Notes: a model not told the origin generated them from the letters alone. A stretch of 64,000 bases of DNA from Proteobacteria bacterium DTSAM18 (GCA_028767165.1 JARACJ010000003.1:186001-250000); one strand, 5' to 3'; shown: positions 16,517-24,816, numbered from the stretch's first letter. Translations and numbers: made by a program.

Positions 16517-19500
16517 ATGGCCTTCGTCCACCTCCACGTGCACTCCCAGTTCTCGCTGCTCGACGGCACCATGGACCCCAAGGTGCTGGTGTCGAAGGTG
16601 GCGGAGCTCGGCATGCCCGCCGTGGCCCTCACCGACACCTGCAACCTGTACGGAGCGGTGCCGTTCTACAAGGAGGCCAAGGGCAAGGGCATCCGACCCG
16701 TCATCGGTGCCGAGCTGCACGTGCAGCCCGAGGGCATCGACCACGAGGATCCGGCGGGGGTCGAGGGCGGCTACCAGATCCTCGCGCTGGTCATGGACGA
16801 GACCGGCTACAAGAACATCTGCTGGCTCATCACGCAGGCCATCTACGAGGGCATCCACTACAAGCCCCGCATCTCGCTCGACGACCTCGAAGGGCGCCAC
16901 GAGGGCCTCATCTTCCTGAGCGGCGGACGCAAGGGCGTCATCGGCAAGCACCTCCTCGGCGGCAGCCTCGACAAGGCCCGGGAGGCCCTGCAGGCGCTTC
17001 GCCAGGCCACCGGTGATGCCGAGCTGTACCTGGAGCTGCAGGATCACGGCCTCGAGGGACAGGAGCAGTGCAACGACGCCGCGCGCGCGCTGGCGCAGGA
17101 ATTCGGCCTGCAGACGGTCGTCACGAACGCCGTGCACTACGGCGAGCCCGAGGACGCGTCGGCCCACGAGGTGCTCAACGCCATCAGTCTCGGCATCTGC
17201 ATGTCCGACGACAGCCGCCTCGTCTCGCCCACCGATCAGGCCTACCTCAAGTCCGAGGAGGAGATCCGGGCGCTCTTTCCCGACGATCAGGAAGCCATCG
17301 ATCGCACCGTCGGGATCGCCGAGCGCTGCAACTTCCACTACACCTTCGATGAGTACCACTTCCCGGCCACCACGCCGCCGGACGTGGCCCAGGCCGAAGG
17401 CGAGCCCGAGCCCGACACCGATCCCAACTGGGCGTACTTCTACCGCGCGTTCCCGCCGCCGAAGTCCTACGGGCTCCCGATGCCCGACGTGGCCATCCCG
17501 GATCGGCCCGACGGTGCCGGCAACATGGACGGCTACTTCCGCTGGTACTGCGAAGAGGGCCTGAAGGTCCGCCTGCAGCACATCAAGGAGGAGCTGTACC
17601 CGGAGTACTGGGATCGCCTGAAGATCGAGCTCGACATCATCTGCAACATGAAGTTCCCGGCCTACTTCCTCATCGTGGCCGAGTTCATCAACTGGTCGAA
17701 GGACAACGCGATCCCGGTCGGTCCGGGCCGTGGCTCCGCCGCAGGCTCCCTCGTGGCCTACGCCATGGGCATCACCGACATCGACCCCATCCGCTTCAGC
17801 CTGCTGTTCGAGCGCTTCCTGAACCCCGAGCGCGTCTCGATGCCCGACATCGACGTCGACTTCTGCCAGGACCGCCGAGAGGAGGCCATCGAGCACGTCC
17901 GGCAGAAGTACGGCGCGCCGCTGGTGAGCCAGATCATCACCTACGGCAAGCTGAAGGCCAAGGCGGCCATCCGTGACGTCGCCCGCGTGATGGAGCTGTC
18001 GTTCACGGAGGCCGACCGAATCGCCAAGCTGATCCCGGACGAGCTCGGCATCACGATCAGCAAGGCGCTCAAGGAGTCCGAACAGCTCGCACGGCTGCGT
18101 GAGGGCGATCCGAAGGTCCGTCGCGTCGTCGACACCGCCCTTCGGGTGGAGGGTCTGTGCCGCCAGACGGGCGTGCACGCCGCGGGCGTCATCATCGCCG
18201 ACCGCCCGCTGGTCGAGTACGCGCCCATGTACCGCGACTCACCGGAAGGTGGACCGGTCGTCCAGTACGACATGAAGTCGGCCGAGGGCATCGGCCTCAT
18301 CAAGTTCGACTTCCTCGGCCTGAAGACCCTCGACCAGATCCGCGACGCCTGCATCATGATCGAGGAGAACCACGGGATCAAGCTCGACATGGGGCACATT
18401 CCCGTCGACGACAAGCCCACCTACGAGCTGCTGCAGGCCGGCGATGGCCTGGGCGTGTTCCAGCTCGAGTCCAGCGGCATGCGCGAGCTGCTCACCCGGC
18501 TGAGGCCCTCCGTCCTCGACGACCTGGTCGCTCTCGTGGCCCTGTACCGGCCCGGTCCGCTGTCCTCGGGCATGGTCGACGACTTCGTCGACCGCAAGCA
18601 CGGGCGGCAGGAGGTCAGCTACCCGCTGCCCATCCTCGAGGACCTGCTCAAGTCCACCTACGGCACCATCATCTACCAGGAGCAGGTCATGCAGATCGCC
18701 CAGGTGATGAGTGGCTACTCCCTGGGTGAGGCCGACCTGTTGCGTCGCGCCATGGGCAAGAAGAAGGCAGAGGAGATGGAGAAGCAGAAAGGCCGCTTCA
18801 TCTCCGGTGCCGTCGCCAACGACATCGATGCGGGCAAGGCCGAGGAGATCTTCGATCTCCTCGCGAAGTTCGCCGCCTACGGCTTCAACAAGTCCCACTC
18901 CGCCGCCTACGGCTACGTCAGCTACCAGACCGCCTACCTCAAGGCCCACTACCGGCCCGAGTACATGGCCGCGCTGATGACCATCGAAGCGGCCAACACC
19001 GACAAGGTCCTCACCTACATCCGCGACTGCCGTGATGCGGGCATCGAGGTGCTGCCGGTGTGCGTCAACGAGTCCCGGCGGTCGTTCTGGGTGCCCAAGG
19101 AGTCCGTGGAGAAGGGCGAGCAGGTCATCCGCTTCGGCATGGCAGCAGTGAAGAACGTGGGCGACGGCTCCATCCGGGCGATCGAGGCGGCCCGGGAGGA
19201 GGGCGGCCCGTTCACCAGCCCGCTGGACTTCTTCGAGCGCGTCGACCCCAAGGCCCTCAACCGCCGCGTGGTCGAGAACCTGGTCAAGGCCGGCGCCTTC
19301 GACTTCTGTGGGGCCACCCGCCGCAGCCTGTTCGACAACCTCGCCAAGCTGATGGCCCTCGGTGCCCAGCGGCGCGCCGACAAGGCGTCGGGGCAGGGGA
19401 GCCTGTTCGGTGGCTTCCAGGCCCAGCCCGCCAAGGAGTCCTTCCAGTTGCCTCCGATGCCCGAGTGGCCGCTGCGGCAGAAGCTCGACTTCGAGCGGGG

Positions 19501-20104
19501 CGTGCTCGGCCTGTACCTCTCCGGCCACCCCATGGAAGCCCACCAGGACGACATCGATCGCTACGCCACCACCGATCTCGAGGGGCTGCGGGAGGTCGAT
19601 TCCGGCGACGAGGTCCGCGTCCTGGCCACGGCTTCCGAGATCAAGACGATCAAGACCCGCCGCGGCGACAAGATGGCGTTCTGCACCATGGAGGACGCCC
19701 GTCACTCGGTCGAGTGCGTGTTCTTCGCCGAGCCTTGGATGCGTTCCGCCAAGGCCATGAAGGCGGGCGGGCCCATCCTCATCACGGGCCGTGTGGAACA
19801 GGACGCCGAGGCGGCCAAGATCCTGGCGTCCACCGCGGAGCCCCTCGACGAGGTCCGGCGCCGGCTGCTCCGGCACATGACCATCCGGCTCACCGACGAC
19901 GACGTGGGCCAGGGTACGCTCGACCAGCTCAAGACGCTCCTGAAGGGCGAGCCTGGCGCCTGCTCGGTGCAGGTGGCCTTCTCGTCGGGCGAGGGGTTCC
20001 AGGCCAGCTTCTCGCTGCCCGACGTGCAGGTGGCGCCCAGCATCGAGCTGGAAGAGGGTATCGTGGGGCTCATCGGACGCGCTGACGGAGTGGTCTTCTC
20101 ATGA
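16517..20104 (+). CDS. dnaE: DNA polymerase III alpha subunit
   Basis: This is the replicative DNA polymerase, 1195 residues. The domains in order are an N-terminal PHP domain (HLHVHSQFSLLDG, residues 5-17), the C-family palm with VGPGRGSAAGSLVAY and the catalytic PDIDVDF (about residues 442-448), fingers, a tandem helix-hairpin-helix region (FNKSHSAAYGYVSYQTAYLKAHY), and a C-terminal OB fold (about 1030-1110). The PHP motif usually read as TDHGNM is ALTDTCNLYG here, so a metal-binding His is replaced. About 50 residues rich in Pro, Asp and Glu are inserted before the palm (about 285-335). ATG 16517 is 4 bases after the globin stop; the stop overlaps the next gene. Confidence 0.97.
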   Translation: MAFVHLHVHSQFSLLDGTMDPKVLVSKVAELGMPAVALTDTCNLYGAVPFYKEAKGKGIRPVIGAELHVQPEGIDHEDPAGVEGGYQILALVMDETGYKNICWLITQAIYEGIHYKPRISLDDLEGRHEGLIFLSGGRKGVIGKHLLGGSLDKAREALQALRQATGDAELYLELQDHGLEGQEQCNDAARALAQEFGLQTVVTNAVHYGEPEDASAHEVLNAISLGICMSDDSRLVSPTDQAYLKSEEEIRALFPDDQEAIDRTVGIAERCNFHYTFDEYHFPATTPPDVAQAEGEPEPDTDPNWAYFYRAFPPPKSYGLPMPDVAIPDRPDGAGNMDGYFRWYCEEGLKVRLQHIKEELYPEYWDRLKIELDIICNMKFPAYFLIVAEFINWSKDNAIPVGPGRGSAAGSLVAYAMGITDIDPIRFSLLFERFLNPERVSMPDIDVDFCQDRREEAIEHVRQKYGAPLVSQIITYGKLKAKAAIRDVARVMELSFTEADRIAKLIPDELGITISKALKESEQLARLREGDPKVRRVVDTALRVEGLCRQTGVHAAGVIIADRPLVEYAPMYRDSPEGGPVVQYDMKSAEGIGLIKFDFLGLKTLDQIRDACIMIEENHGIKLDMGHIPVDDKPTYELLQAGDGLGVFQLESSGMRELLTRLRPSVLDDLVALVALYRPGPLSSGMVDDFVDRKHGRQEVSYPLPILEDLLKSTYGTIIYQEQVMQIAQVMSGYSLGEADLLRRAMGKKKAEEMEKQKGRFISGAVANDIDAGKAEEIFDLLAKFAAYGFNKSHSAAYGYVSYQTAYLKAHYRPEYMAALMTIEAANTDKVLTYIRDCRDAGIEVLPVCVNESRRSFWVPKESVEKGEQVIRFGMAAVKNVGDGSIRAIEAAREEGGPFTSPLDFFERVDPKALNRRVVENLVKAGAFDFCGATRRSLFDNLAKLMALGAQRRADKASGQGSLFGGFQAQPAKESFQLPPMPEWPLRQKLDFERGVLGLYLSGHPMEAHQDDIDRYATTDLEGLREVDSGDEVRVLATASEIKTIKTRRGDKMAFCTMEDARHSVECVFFAEPWMRSAKAMKAGGPILITGRVEQDAEAAKILASTAEPLDEVRRRLLRHMTIRLTDDDVGQGTLDQLKTLLKGEPGACSVQVAFSSGEGFQASFSLPDVQVAPSIELEEGIVGLIGRADGVVFS

Positions 20105-20859
20105 TGCTGTGGTGGATGGTGGCGGCCCTGGCCGCCCCGCAGGCGAGCGAGCCCTGGAACGCGCAGATCACGCGCCGCCTCGGAGACGGTGTGGAGGTCG
20201 ACTGGACCGACATGATGGTCAAGCTCCGGGTCCGACAGGCTCCGCCGTCCAAGGACCTCGACACCCGTGCGGCCGAGCAGCTGGCCATCGACGCCATCAC
20301 CGTGCGCATCGGCGCCTTCGTCGACGACGTGTGGGTGCGGGACGGCGTCCGGGTCGACGACGTTCCCTCCAGCCTCGGTCAGATCACCGACGACGACTGG
20401 CACGTGTTCGAGACCACCTACCGCACCGACCACAGCGTCGAGGTCACCGGCGCGTTGATGCTGCAGCATGCCCTCGGCAGGTGGTCCCGCGACCGTGCGC
20501 TCGTCTCCGACGTGGTGGCCGCCGATCATGGCGAGCAGTTCTCGGGCCTGGTGCTCGACGCCCGAGGCCTGAAGGCCCAGCCGTCCTACGCACCGGTCCT
20601 GCAGGACGCGCAGGGCGTGGTCTGGGACGCCCGCATGCGCATCGAGGAGGTCATGGAGAAGGCCCCGGTGCGCTGGGTGCCCGATCCGGCCCATCCCGCG
20701 GCGGGCAGGGCAGGGGGCCACCCGATGTTCGCGAGGGTGCTGTCCTTCGACGGCACCACGCTGGTCCTGTCCGACGCCGACGGCCAGCGGATCCGTGACG
20801 CCTTCGCAGAGGACGGGGTATTGGCGCAGGGAACCGTAGTCGTGGTGGTGGATCGTTGA
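20101..20859 (+). CDS. Secreted protein with LPP20/FlgT-like DARGL motif
   Basis: The 252-residue product begins with a short signal-peptide-like sequence (MMLWWMVAALAAPQA). It has a middle alpha/beta region and the motif GLVLDARGLKAQPSYAPVLQDAQGVVWD (about residues 156-185). This resembles the conserved segment of LPP20/FlgT-type periplasmic proteins, which accompany flagellar or lipoprotein assembly in other bacteria; that relation is a motif-level resemblance only. No flagellar genes are near. ATG 20101 overlaps the dnaE stop and its own stop overlaps the lipB start, so it is translated as part of the operon. Confidence 0.6.
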   Translation: MMLWWMVAALAAPQASEPWNAQITRRLGDGVEVDWTDMMVKLRVRQAPPSKDLDTRAAEQLAIDAITVRIGAFVDDVWVRDGVRVDDVPSSLGQITDDDWHVFETTYRTDHSVEVTGALMLQHALGRWSRDRALVSDVVAADHGEQFSGLVLDARGLKAQPSYAPVLQDAQGVVWDARMRIEEVMEKAPVRWVPDPAHPAAGRAGGHPMFARVLSFDGTTLVLSDADGQRIRDAFAEDGVLAQGTVVVVVDR

Positions 20860-21482
20860 TCGACATCCGTTGGCGGGGCCGCATCGGCTACCGCGAAGCC
20901 TATGCGCAGCAGCAGCAGACCCGTGAGGCCCTGATCGCCTCCCGTGAGCCCGGGGAGCTGTGGCTGCTCGAGCACGATCCCGTGGTGACCCTCGGTCGCC
21001 GCGGCGGCACCCTGGACGAGGCGGCCCTGAAGGCCCGCGGCGTCGACGTCGTGCAGACCGAGCGAGGCGGACTGGCCACCTACCATGGGCCGGGTCAGCT
21101 CGTCGGCTACCTGCTCGTGCCCATCGACGTGCACGGCTGGACCGTCAAGGGCGTGGTCGCGGGCATCGAGCAGGGCATCATTGCCTGGCTCGCCACGGTC
21201 GGCATCGAGGCGCACCTGCGTGAGGGCGCCCCCGGCGTGTGGGTCGGTCCCAACAAGATCTGCGCCATCGGTCTGCACTTCTCCCACAAGGTCTCGATGC
21301 ACGGATTCGCCCTCAACGTCACCACCCAGGCGTCGGCCTTCGACGGCTTCGTACCCTGCGGGATCAGCGACGGAGGGGTCACCAGCGTACTGCAGGAGAC
21401 CGGCCGAGCCCTGCCGCTGGACGAGATCGCGCAAAGCGTGGGTTCCTCCGTGCTGCGCGAAATTTCTCGAATTCATGTTTGA
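20856..21482 (+). CDS. lipB: Lipoyl(octanoyl) transferase
   Basis: LipB moves octanoate from acyl carrier protein to the lipoyl domains of 2-oxoacid dehydrogenases and the glycine cleavage H protein. The 208-residue enzyme has the family signatures LLEHDPVVTLGRRG, GGLATYHGPGQLVGYLL, NKICAIGLHFSHKVSMHG with the catalytic Lys, and FVPCGI with the catalytic Cys. The start is TTG 20856, which overlaps the preceding stop codon (TTGA). It ends the dnaE operon, and the stop overlaps the -35 box of the next promoter. The lipoyl synthase gene (lipA), often adjacent, is not in this window. Confidence 0.95.
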   Translation: MIDIRWRGRIGYREAYAQQQQTREALIASREPGELWLLEHDPVVTLGRRGGTLDEAALKARGVDVVQTERGGLATYHGPGQLVGYLLVPIDVHGWTVKGVVAGIEQGIIAWLATVGIEAHLREGAPGVWVGPNKICAIGLHFSHKVSMHGFALNVTTQASAFDGFVPCGISDGGVTSVLQETGRALPLDEIAQSVGSSVLREISRIHV

Positions 21483-21507
21483 CGGGCGCTGGGACGGCTT
21501 ATTATAA
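21479..21507 (+). promoter_or_regulatory. Sigma-70 promoter of tRNA-Val
   Basis: TTGACG (21479-21484) and TTATAA (21502-21507) are separated by 17 bases and lie 54 bases before the first tRNA. The -35 box overlaps the lipB stop codon. The match to consensus is good for this GC-rich DNA. Confidence 0.7.
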
Positions 21508-21561
21508 GGCGGGCGCGAAACGGGCGGTACGCTGAGGCAGCCGGCCGGGAAGCACTTTTGA

Positions 21562-21633
21562 AGGCGCGTAGCTCAGCGGGAGAGCACTGCCCTGACACGG
21601 CAGGGGTCAGCGGTTCGAATCCGCTCGCGCCTA
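21562..21633 (+). tRNA. tRNA-Val(GAC), copy 1
   Basis: The 72-base cloverleaf has acceptor AGGCGCG/CGCGCCT, D-stem GCTC/GAGC, anticodon arm CTGCC-CTGACAC-GGCAG with anticodon GAC, and T-arm AGCGG-TTCGAAT-CCGCT. The discriminator is A. No CCA is encoded (the sequence continues TACAA). The 1-72 pair is A-U. Confidence 0.97.
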
Positions 21634-21639
21634 TACAAA

Positions 21640-21669
21640 AGCGGCAAGTCGTACGGCTTGCCGCTTTTT
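21640..21669 (+). terminator. Intrinsic terminator between the two tRNA-Val copies
   Basis: AGCGGCAAG pairs with CTTGCCGCT across an 8-base loop and is followed by a short T-run. It lies 6 bases after copy 1, so copy 2 may depend on read-through or an undetected promoter. Confidence 0.7.
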
Positions 21670-21677
21670 CATCCCGA

Positions 21678-21752
21678 AGGCGCGTAGCTCAGCGGGAGAG
21701 CACTGCCCTGACACGGCAGGGGTCAGCGGTTCGAATCCGCTCGCGCCTACCA
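21678..21752 (+). tRNA. tRNA-Val(GAC), copy 2 with encoded CCA
   Basis: The 72-base body is identical to copy 1, but here CCA follows the discriminator A. The two copies begin 116 bases apart and share the preceding GA, so this is a recent tandem duplication. Same GAC anticodon. Confidence 0.97.
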
Positions 21753-21757
21753 TCTAC

Positions 21758-21864
21758 GAACGGCAGGTCCATCCGGACCTGCTTTTCCGCCCTCGAACGG
21801 CAGGTCCCTCCGGGCCTGCTCTTCCGCCCTCGAACGGCAGGTCCCTCCGGGCCTGCCGTTTGTG
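21758..21864 (+). repeat. Tandem 37-bp hairpin repeat (three units)
   Basis: Units start at 21758, 21795 and 21832. Each begins GAACGGCAGGTCC and contains a short inverted repeat (CAGGTCC/GGACCTG or CAGGTCC-type with GGGCCTG), followed by TTCC and GCCCTC. The third unit is shortened and runs into GCCGTTTGTGG, giving a full CGGCAGG...CCTGCCG stem with T-rich tail. The array may be a stack of terminators behind the tRNA. Confidence 0.85.
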
Positions 21865-21970
21865 GTTTATCGAACGACCTGTGCGCCGAAGGTGGTGCGG
21901 ACGTCTGCGGCAAGGTATGCTGCAAACGCTTTTGTGCACCATCCCCTGTACCCTCTTGAAAGGAATCGCC

Positions 21971-22627
21971 TTGCGTAGAAGACCCCGCCGTCCACAACGT
22001 GACGAACGCAATACCAATGAGCCCCGTATCAACCGTCGGATTCGTGTCCCCCGCGTCCTGCTGATCGACGAGGACGGCAAGCGACTGGGTGAGTTCCTCA
22101 CGGATGATGCGCTTCGTCTCGCCCAGGAGCGTGGCCTCGATCTCGTCGAGATGGCCCCCGACGCACGCCCCCCGGTCTGCCGTATCGTCGACTACGGCAA
22201 GCTCAAGTACGAGCGCAAGAAGCGCGATGCCGTCGCGCGTCGCAACCAGGTGCAGGTCCAGCTCAAGGAAGTCAAGCTGCGTCCCAAGACCGACCAGCAC
22301 GACATGGAGTTCAAGGTCCGGCACGCACGCCGTTTCCTCGAAGAGGGCAACAAGGTCAAGGTCACCGTCCGCTTCCGCGGTCGTGAGATGGCCCACCGCG
22401 ACATCGGTGCCGAGCAGTGCCTCGAGGTCGCCGAGCACTGCAAGGATCTCGGTGTCATCGAGTCCCGTCCTCGGATGGAAGGCCGCCAGATGTTCATGAT
22501 CCTGGCGCCCCTGAAGAAGAAGCAGCCCAAGCCGACCAAGCCGGAGATGCGCAAGGATGCCAGGCCCGATGAGGCCGGCATGGCGTCCAGTGGCTCCGAT
22601 GTCGACGAGGACGCCGGCGAGGAGTGA
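21971..22627 (+). CDS. infC: Translation initiation factor IF-3
   Basis: IF-3 keeps the 30S subunit free and checks the start codon. The 218-residue product has the N-domain with INRRIRVPRVLLIDEDG, the linker, and the C-domain with KEVKLRPKTDQHDMEFKVRHA and FRGREMAHRDIG. The start is TTG 21971 with AAGGA 6 bases upstream. The rare start codon is typical of infC, where IF-3 represses its own translation. An acidic tail of about 35 residues after the conserved domain is longer than in E. coli. A long hairpin separates it from rpmI. Confidence 0.96.
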   Translation: MRRRPRRPQRDERNTNEPRINRRIRVPRVLLIDEDGKRLGEFLTDDALRLAQERGLDLVEMAPDARPPVCRIVDYGKLKYERKKRDAVARRNQVQVQLKEVKLRPKTDQHDMEFKVRHARRFLEEGNKVKVTVRFRGREMAHRDIGAEQCLEVAEHCKDLGVIESRPRMEGRQMFMILAPLKKKQPKPTKPEMRKDARPDEAGMASSGSDVDEDAGEE

Positions 22628-22651
22628 TCCTCCCCCCTCGGTGTCCCAAAA

Positions 22652-22686
22652 AGAACCGCCCCTGTCTTGACGGCAGGGGCGGTTCT
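22652..22686 (+). terminator. Strong hairpin between infC and rpmI
   Basis: AGAACCGCCCCTG (22652-22664) pairs perfectly with CAGGGGCGGTTCT (22674-22686), 13 pairs with a 9-base loop. The tail is GCGTTAT, not a T-run, so it could be a terminator, an attenuator or an RNA-processing or L20-binding leader of the rpmI-rplT pair. Confidence 0.6.
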
Positions 22687-22721
22687 GCGTTATCGCCCCC
22701 CCGGTCCCATAGGGAGAAATG

Positions 22722-22919
22722 ATGCCCAAGATGAAGACTCGGCGGGCTGCTGCAAAGCGGTTCTCCGTGAAGAAGAGTGGGAAGGTCAAGTTCAAGCACG
22801 CGTACCTGCGCCACTGCCTCGAGCACAAGCAGAAGGGTACCAAGGCTGAACTCCGTAAGGGTGGCTACATGTCCAAGGGCGATGCTGAGCACGCCAAGGC
22901 CATGCTCCCCTACGGTTGA
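22722..22919 (+). CDS. rpmI: 50S ribosomal protein L35
   Basis: The 65-residue protein has the L35 signature MPKMKTRRAAAKRF at the N-terminus and a basic body with HKQKGTKAELRKGGYMSK. Of the two adjacent ATGs, 22722 is chosen because AGGGAG at 22711-22716 is 5 bases away and because L35 proteins start MPKMK. It is followed by rplT 69 bases on. In E. coli L20 represses translation of the rpmI-rplT mRNA; whether the same holds here was not tested. Confidence 0.97.
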   Translation: MPKMKTRRAAAKRFSVKKSGKVKFKHAYLRHCLEHKQKGTKAELRKGGYMSKGDAEHAKAMLPYG

Positions 22920-22988
22920 TCTTCCAGTTGTTTTTGACTCGCCGCCACCGCCTCTGAGTAGGGAAGCGGCCAATCAAAGGAGTCCAAT

Positions 22989-23345
22989 ATGGCACGCGTG
23001 AAGCGCGCTCAAATCCGCCGTACGCGCATCAAGAAGCTGCGTCGCAGGACGCGCGGATTTTTCATGGGTCGTCGCCGCCTTCGGCAGGCCATCGAAGCCC
23101 GCCTGAAGGCCGACAAGCAACAGTTCATTGGCCGTAAGCTCCGCAAGCGCGACTTCCGTCGTCTGTGGACCCAGCGGATCAACGCTGCTGCTCGTCAGCA
23201 CGGTCTGACCTACAGCCGTCTCATCCACGGTCTGAAGCTCGCCAACGTGAGCATCAACCGCAAGATGCTGGCTGACCTGGCCGTCCGTGAGCCCGAGGTC
23301 TTCAAGGCCGTCGTGGAGCAGGCAAAGTCTGCTCTCGCAGCCTGA
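22989..23345 (+). CDS. rplT: 50S ribosomal protein L20
   Basis: The 118-residue protein has the basic N-terminal extension (MARVKR) and the globular domain with [32 protein letters not shown] and [10 protein letters not shown]20 binds 23S rRNA early in 50S assembly. The N-terminal third is less like E. coli than the rest. The pheST genes, often downstream of rplT, are absent. AGGAG sits at the proper distance before the ATG. Confidence 0.97.
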   Translation: MARVKRAQIRRTRIKKLRRRTRGFFMGRRRLRQAIEARLKADKQQFIGRKLRKRDFRRLWTQRINAAARQHGLTYSRLIHGLKLANVSINRKMLADLAVREPEVFKAVVEQAKSALAA

Positions 23346-23454
23346 ATCCTTCGGGAATCTGCTGGGGTGACCTCGTGTTGCCCCTACGCACAGGCGTGGC
23401 CCTCGGGTCACGCCTGTGGCAGTCTTGGACCCGCTCTGCGAGGACATGGGAACG

Positions 23455-23952
23455 ATGAACAGATGGCTTGGGCTGGCGCTCCTGACCGCGGCGTGCACCA
23501 CCCCCCAGGAGGAGGAGCTGGTCCGCTTCAACTCCGATGATGACGCCCTGGTGCTCCAGGTCGGGGATGTCGGCGCGGACGAGCCCGAGGTGCGTGTGCC
23601 GTTGATGTCCACCACGGGTGCAGCGCAGGTCGGCGAGGCCTGGATCACGCCGGGTGCGTCTCCGGTGGGTACGGAACATGTCTTCACGGTCCAGCTCGAC
23701 AGGCGCTACGCCAGCCGCATCGAGAAGGTCGACGTCGAGGTCGACTCCGCCGATCGAGGCGTGCGTACCTTCGACCTCACGCAGGACTCCGCGGCCACCG
23801 AGATCTGGGTGGCAGAGCTCACCAGCTACGGGGTACCGGGGGAGGAGCGCACCGATGAGTTCTTCATCCGCGTGTGGGAGTCCGCCAGCACGGCCGGCGA
23901 CCCCGTCGACGACACCGCATTCGAGAACATCCCGGGGATGATGGATGAGTGA
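23455..23952 (+). CDS. Hypothetical lipoprotein
   Basis: The product has 165 residues. MNRWLGLALLTAAC is a lipoprotein signal with lipobox LTAAC, then an acidic mature part with mostly beta-strand predicted features (VLQVGDVGADEPEVRVPL, VFTVQLDRRY). No family was recognised. The ATG at 23455 is preferred over the one at 23446, because GAGGA at 23440-23444 is 10 bases before the former but only 1 before the latter. Its stop overlaps the start of the next gene (8 bases), which suggests translational coupling. Confidence 0.65.
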   Translation: MNRWLGLALLTAACTTPQEEELVRFNSDDDALVLQVGDVGADEPEVRVPLMSTTGAAQVGEAWITPGASPVGTEHVFTVQLDRRYASRIEKVDVEVDSADRGVRTFDLTQDSAATEIWVAELTSYGVPGEERTDEFFIRVWESASTAGDPVDDTAFENIPGMMDE

Positions 23953-24250
23953 GTATTCCGCTACGTCGAGGGCCTTCATGGGCGTCCAGGAGGCCGCCAG
24001 CCTGCTCCGGGTGAGCCTGCGCGAAGTGATGGACATGTGCCGTCGCGACGAGCTGCACGCGGTGCGGTTCCCGGATGGGTCCACCGCCATCCGTCGCATG
24101 GAAGTCATCGCGAAACTCGGCGCCATGCCCGCGCCCGAGGCGGCTCCGGAGCCCGTGGTGGCACCCGCGCGGGTCACCATCCAGGACGTCCTGCAGCAGA
24201 TCCAGCAGGTTCGCCGCGAGGTCTCCGACCTCAAGAAAAAAGCGGTCTGA
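23945..24250 (+). CDS. Small helix-turn-helix (excisionase/MerR-like) DNA-binding protein
   Basis: The 101-residue protein has an N-terminal DNA-binding domain of the helix-turn-helix 17/excisionase type (about residues 10-58; FMGVQEAASLLRVSLREVMDMCRRDEL then VRFPDG). A Pro/Ala linker and a short coiled-coil end (about 78-98) follow, suggesting dimerisation. Such proteins bind short operators or act as directionality factors. No integrase is near, so a regulatory role is likelier. It overlaps the upstream lipoprotein gene and precedes tRNA-Pro. Confidence 0.75.
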   Translation: MSEYSATSRAFMGVQEAASLLRVSLREVMDMCRRDELHAVRFPDGSTAIRRMEVIAKLGAMPAPEAAPEPVVAPARVTIQDVLQQIQQVRREVSDLKKKAV

Positions 24251-24307
24251 GACGCTTGACGGGGCCCGGCAGAACCCATTACATGCCCGGCGCCCCTCGT
24301 TTCCTGT

Positions 24308-24384
<77 letters not shown>

Positions 24385-24390
24385 CATACA

Positions 24391-24426
24391 AAAATCCCAT
24401 GGGCTTCGGCCCATGGGATTTTTTTG
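24391..24426 (+). terminator. Intrinsic terminator of tRNA-Pro
   Basis: AAAATCCCATGGGC pairs with GCCCATGGGATTTT around a TTCG tetraloop (24405-24408), and a further T-run follows. This is a classic UUCG-loop terminator, the best in the window. Confidence 0.92.
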
Positions 24427-24454
24427 TGGTCGTCAGGATGACTGGATTCGAACC
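24426..24454 (-). pseudogene. Inverted remnant of a tRNA 3' end
   Basis: Read leftward, the sequence GGTTCGAATCCAGTCATCC, followed by TGACGACCAC, closely copies the 3' end of tRNA-Pro at 24360-24385 (GGTTCAAATCCAGTCATCCCGACCAC). It has one change in the T-loop and a three-base insertion before the CCA. The T-stem pairs poorly, and no matching 5' acceptor half was found, so it is not a working tRNA. Confidence 0.5.
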
Positions 24455-24491
24455 CGGAGCCCTCGCAGGGGCCCCCGAGGGCCCGAGCGTC

Positions 24492-24773
24492 TCAGCTCTC
24501 GTAGTCCACCGCCACGACCTTGGTAGCGCAGGTCTTGATGAACCCGACGACCTCCTGGTGGACCGGGTGCACCTGGTAGGCCTCCATGGCCGCCATGTCG
24601 TCGAAGCGGGTGACGAGGCACAGATCCATGCTGCGGTCGGAGCGCAGGACGTCGAGGCCGGCTTCGATGTGCTTGAGCTCGGGGATCTGGCCGTCCATGG
24701 CGAGCAGGCGGCGCTGGGCCTCTTCGGCGTTGGCAGCGGTGTCGAATTGGAACATGACGACGTGGGTCAGCAT
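24492..24773 (-). CDS. Dabb (stress-responsive A/B barrel) domain protein
   Basis: The 93-residue protein has the ferredoxin-like fold signature of the Dabb family: MLTHVVMFQFD, PELKHIEAGLDVL, and DLCLVTRFDDMAAMEAYQVHPVHQEVVGFI. Family members form dimeric barrels, sometimes catalysing small cyclisations or decarboxylations and sometimes simply stress-induced; no active site was assigned. It is the last gene of the leftward cluster, and its promoter-side gap contains a perfect palindrome at 24804-24816. Confidence 0.85.
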   Translation of the reverse strand: MLTHVVMFQFDTAANAEEAQRRLLAMDGQIPELKHIEAGLDVLRSDRSMDLCLVTRFDDMAAMEAYQVHPVHQEVVGFIKTCATKVVAVDYES

Positions 24774-24803
24774 GGGGTCTCCTTCGCGGAATTCGGGGCG
24801 TGT

Positions 24804-24816
24804 TCCGTGTCACGGA
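24804..24816. promoter_or_regulatory. 13-bp palindrome upstream of the Dabb gene
   Basis: TCCGTG-T-CACGGA is a perfect inverted repeat, 31 bases before the Dabb start codon. It may be an operator or part of a short terminator of the upstream gene. Confidence 0.35.

Noticed and set aside
21758-21864. The 37-bp repeat as a CRISPR array
   Set aside because: Units are directly adjacent with no unique spacers, and there are no cas genes.
24426-24500. The inverted fragment as a functional tRNA on the minus strand
   Set aside because: The T-stem pairs in only three of five positions and no 5' acceptor half is found.
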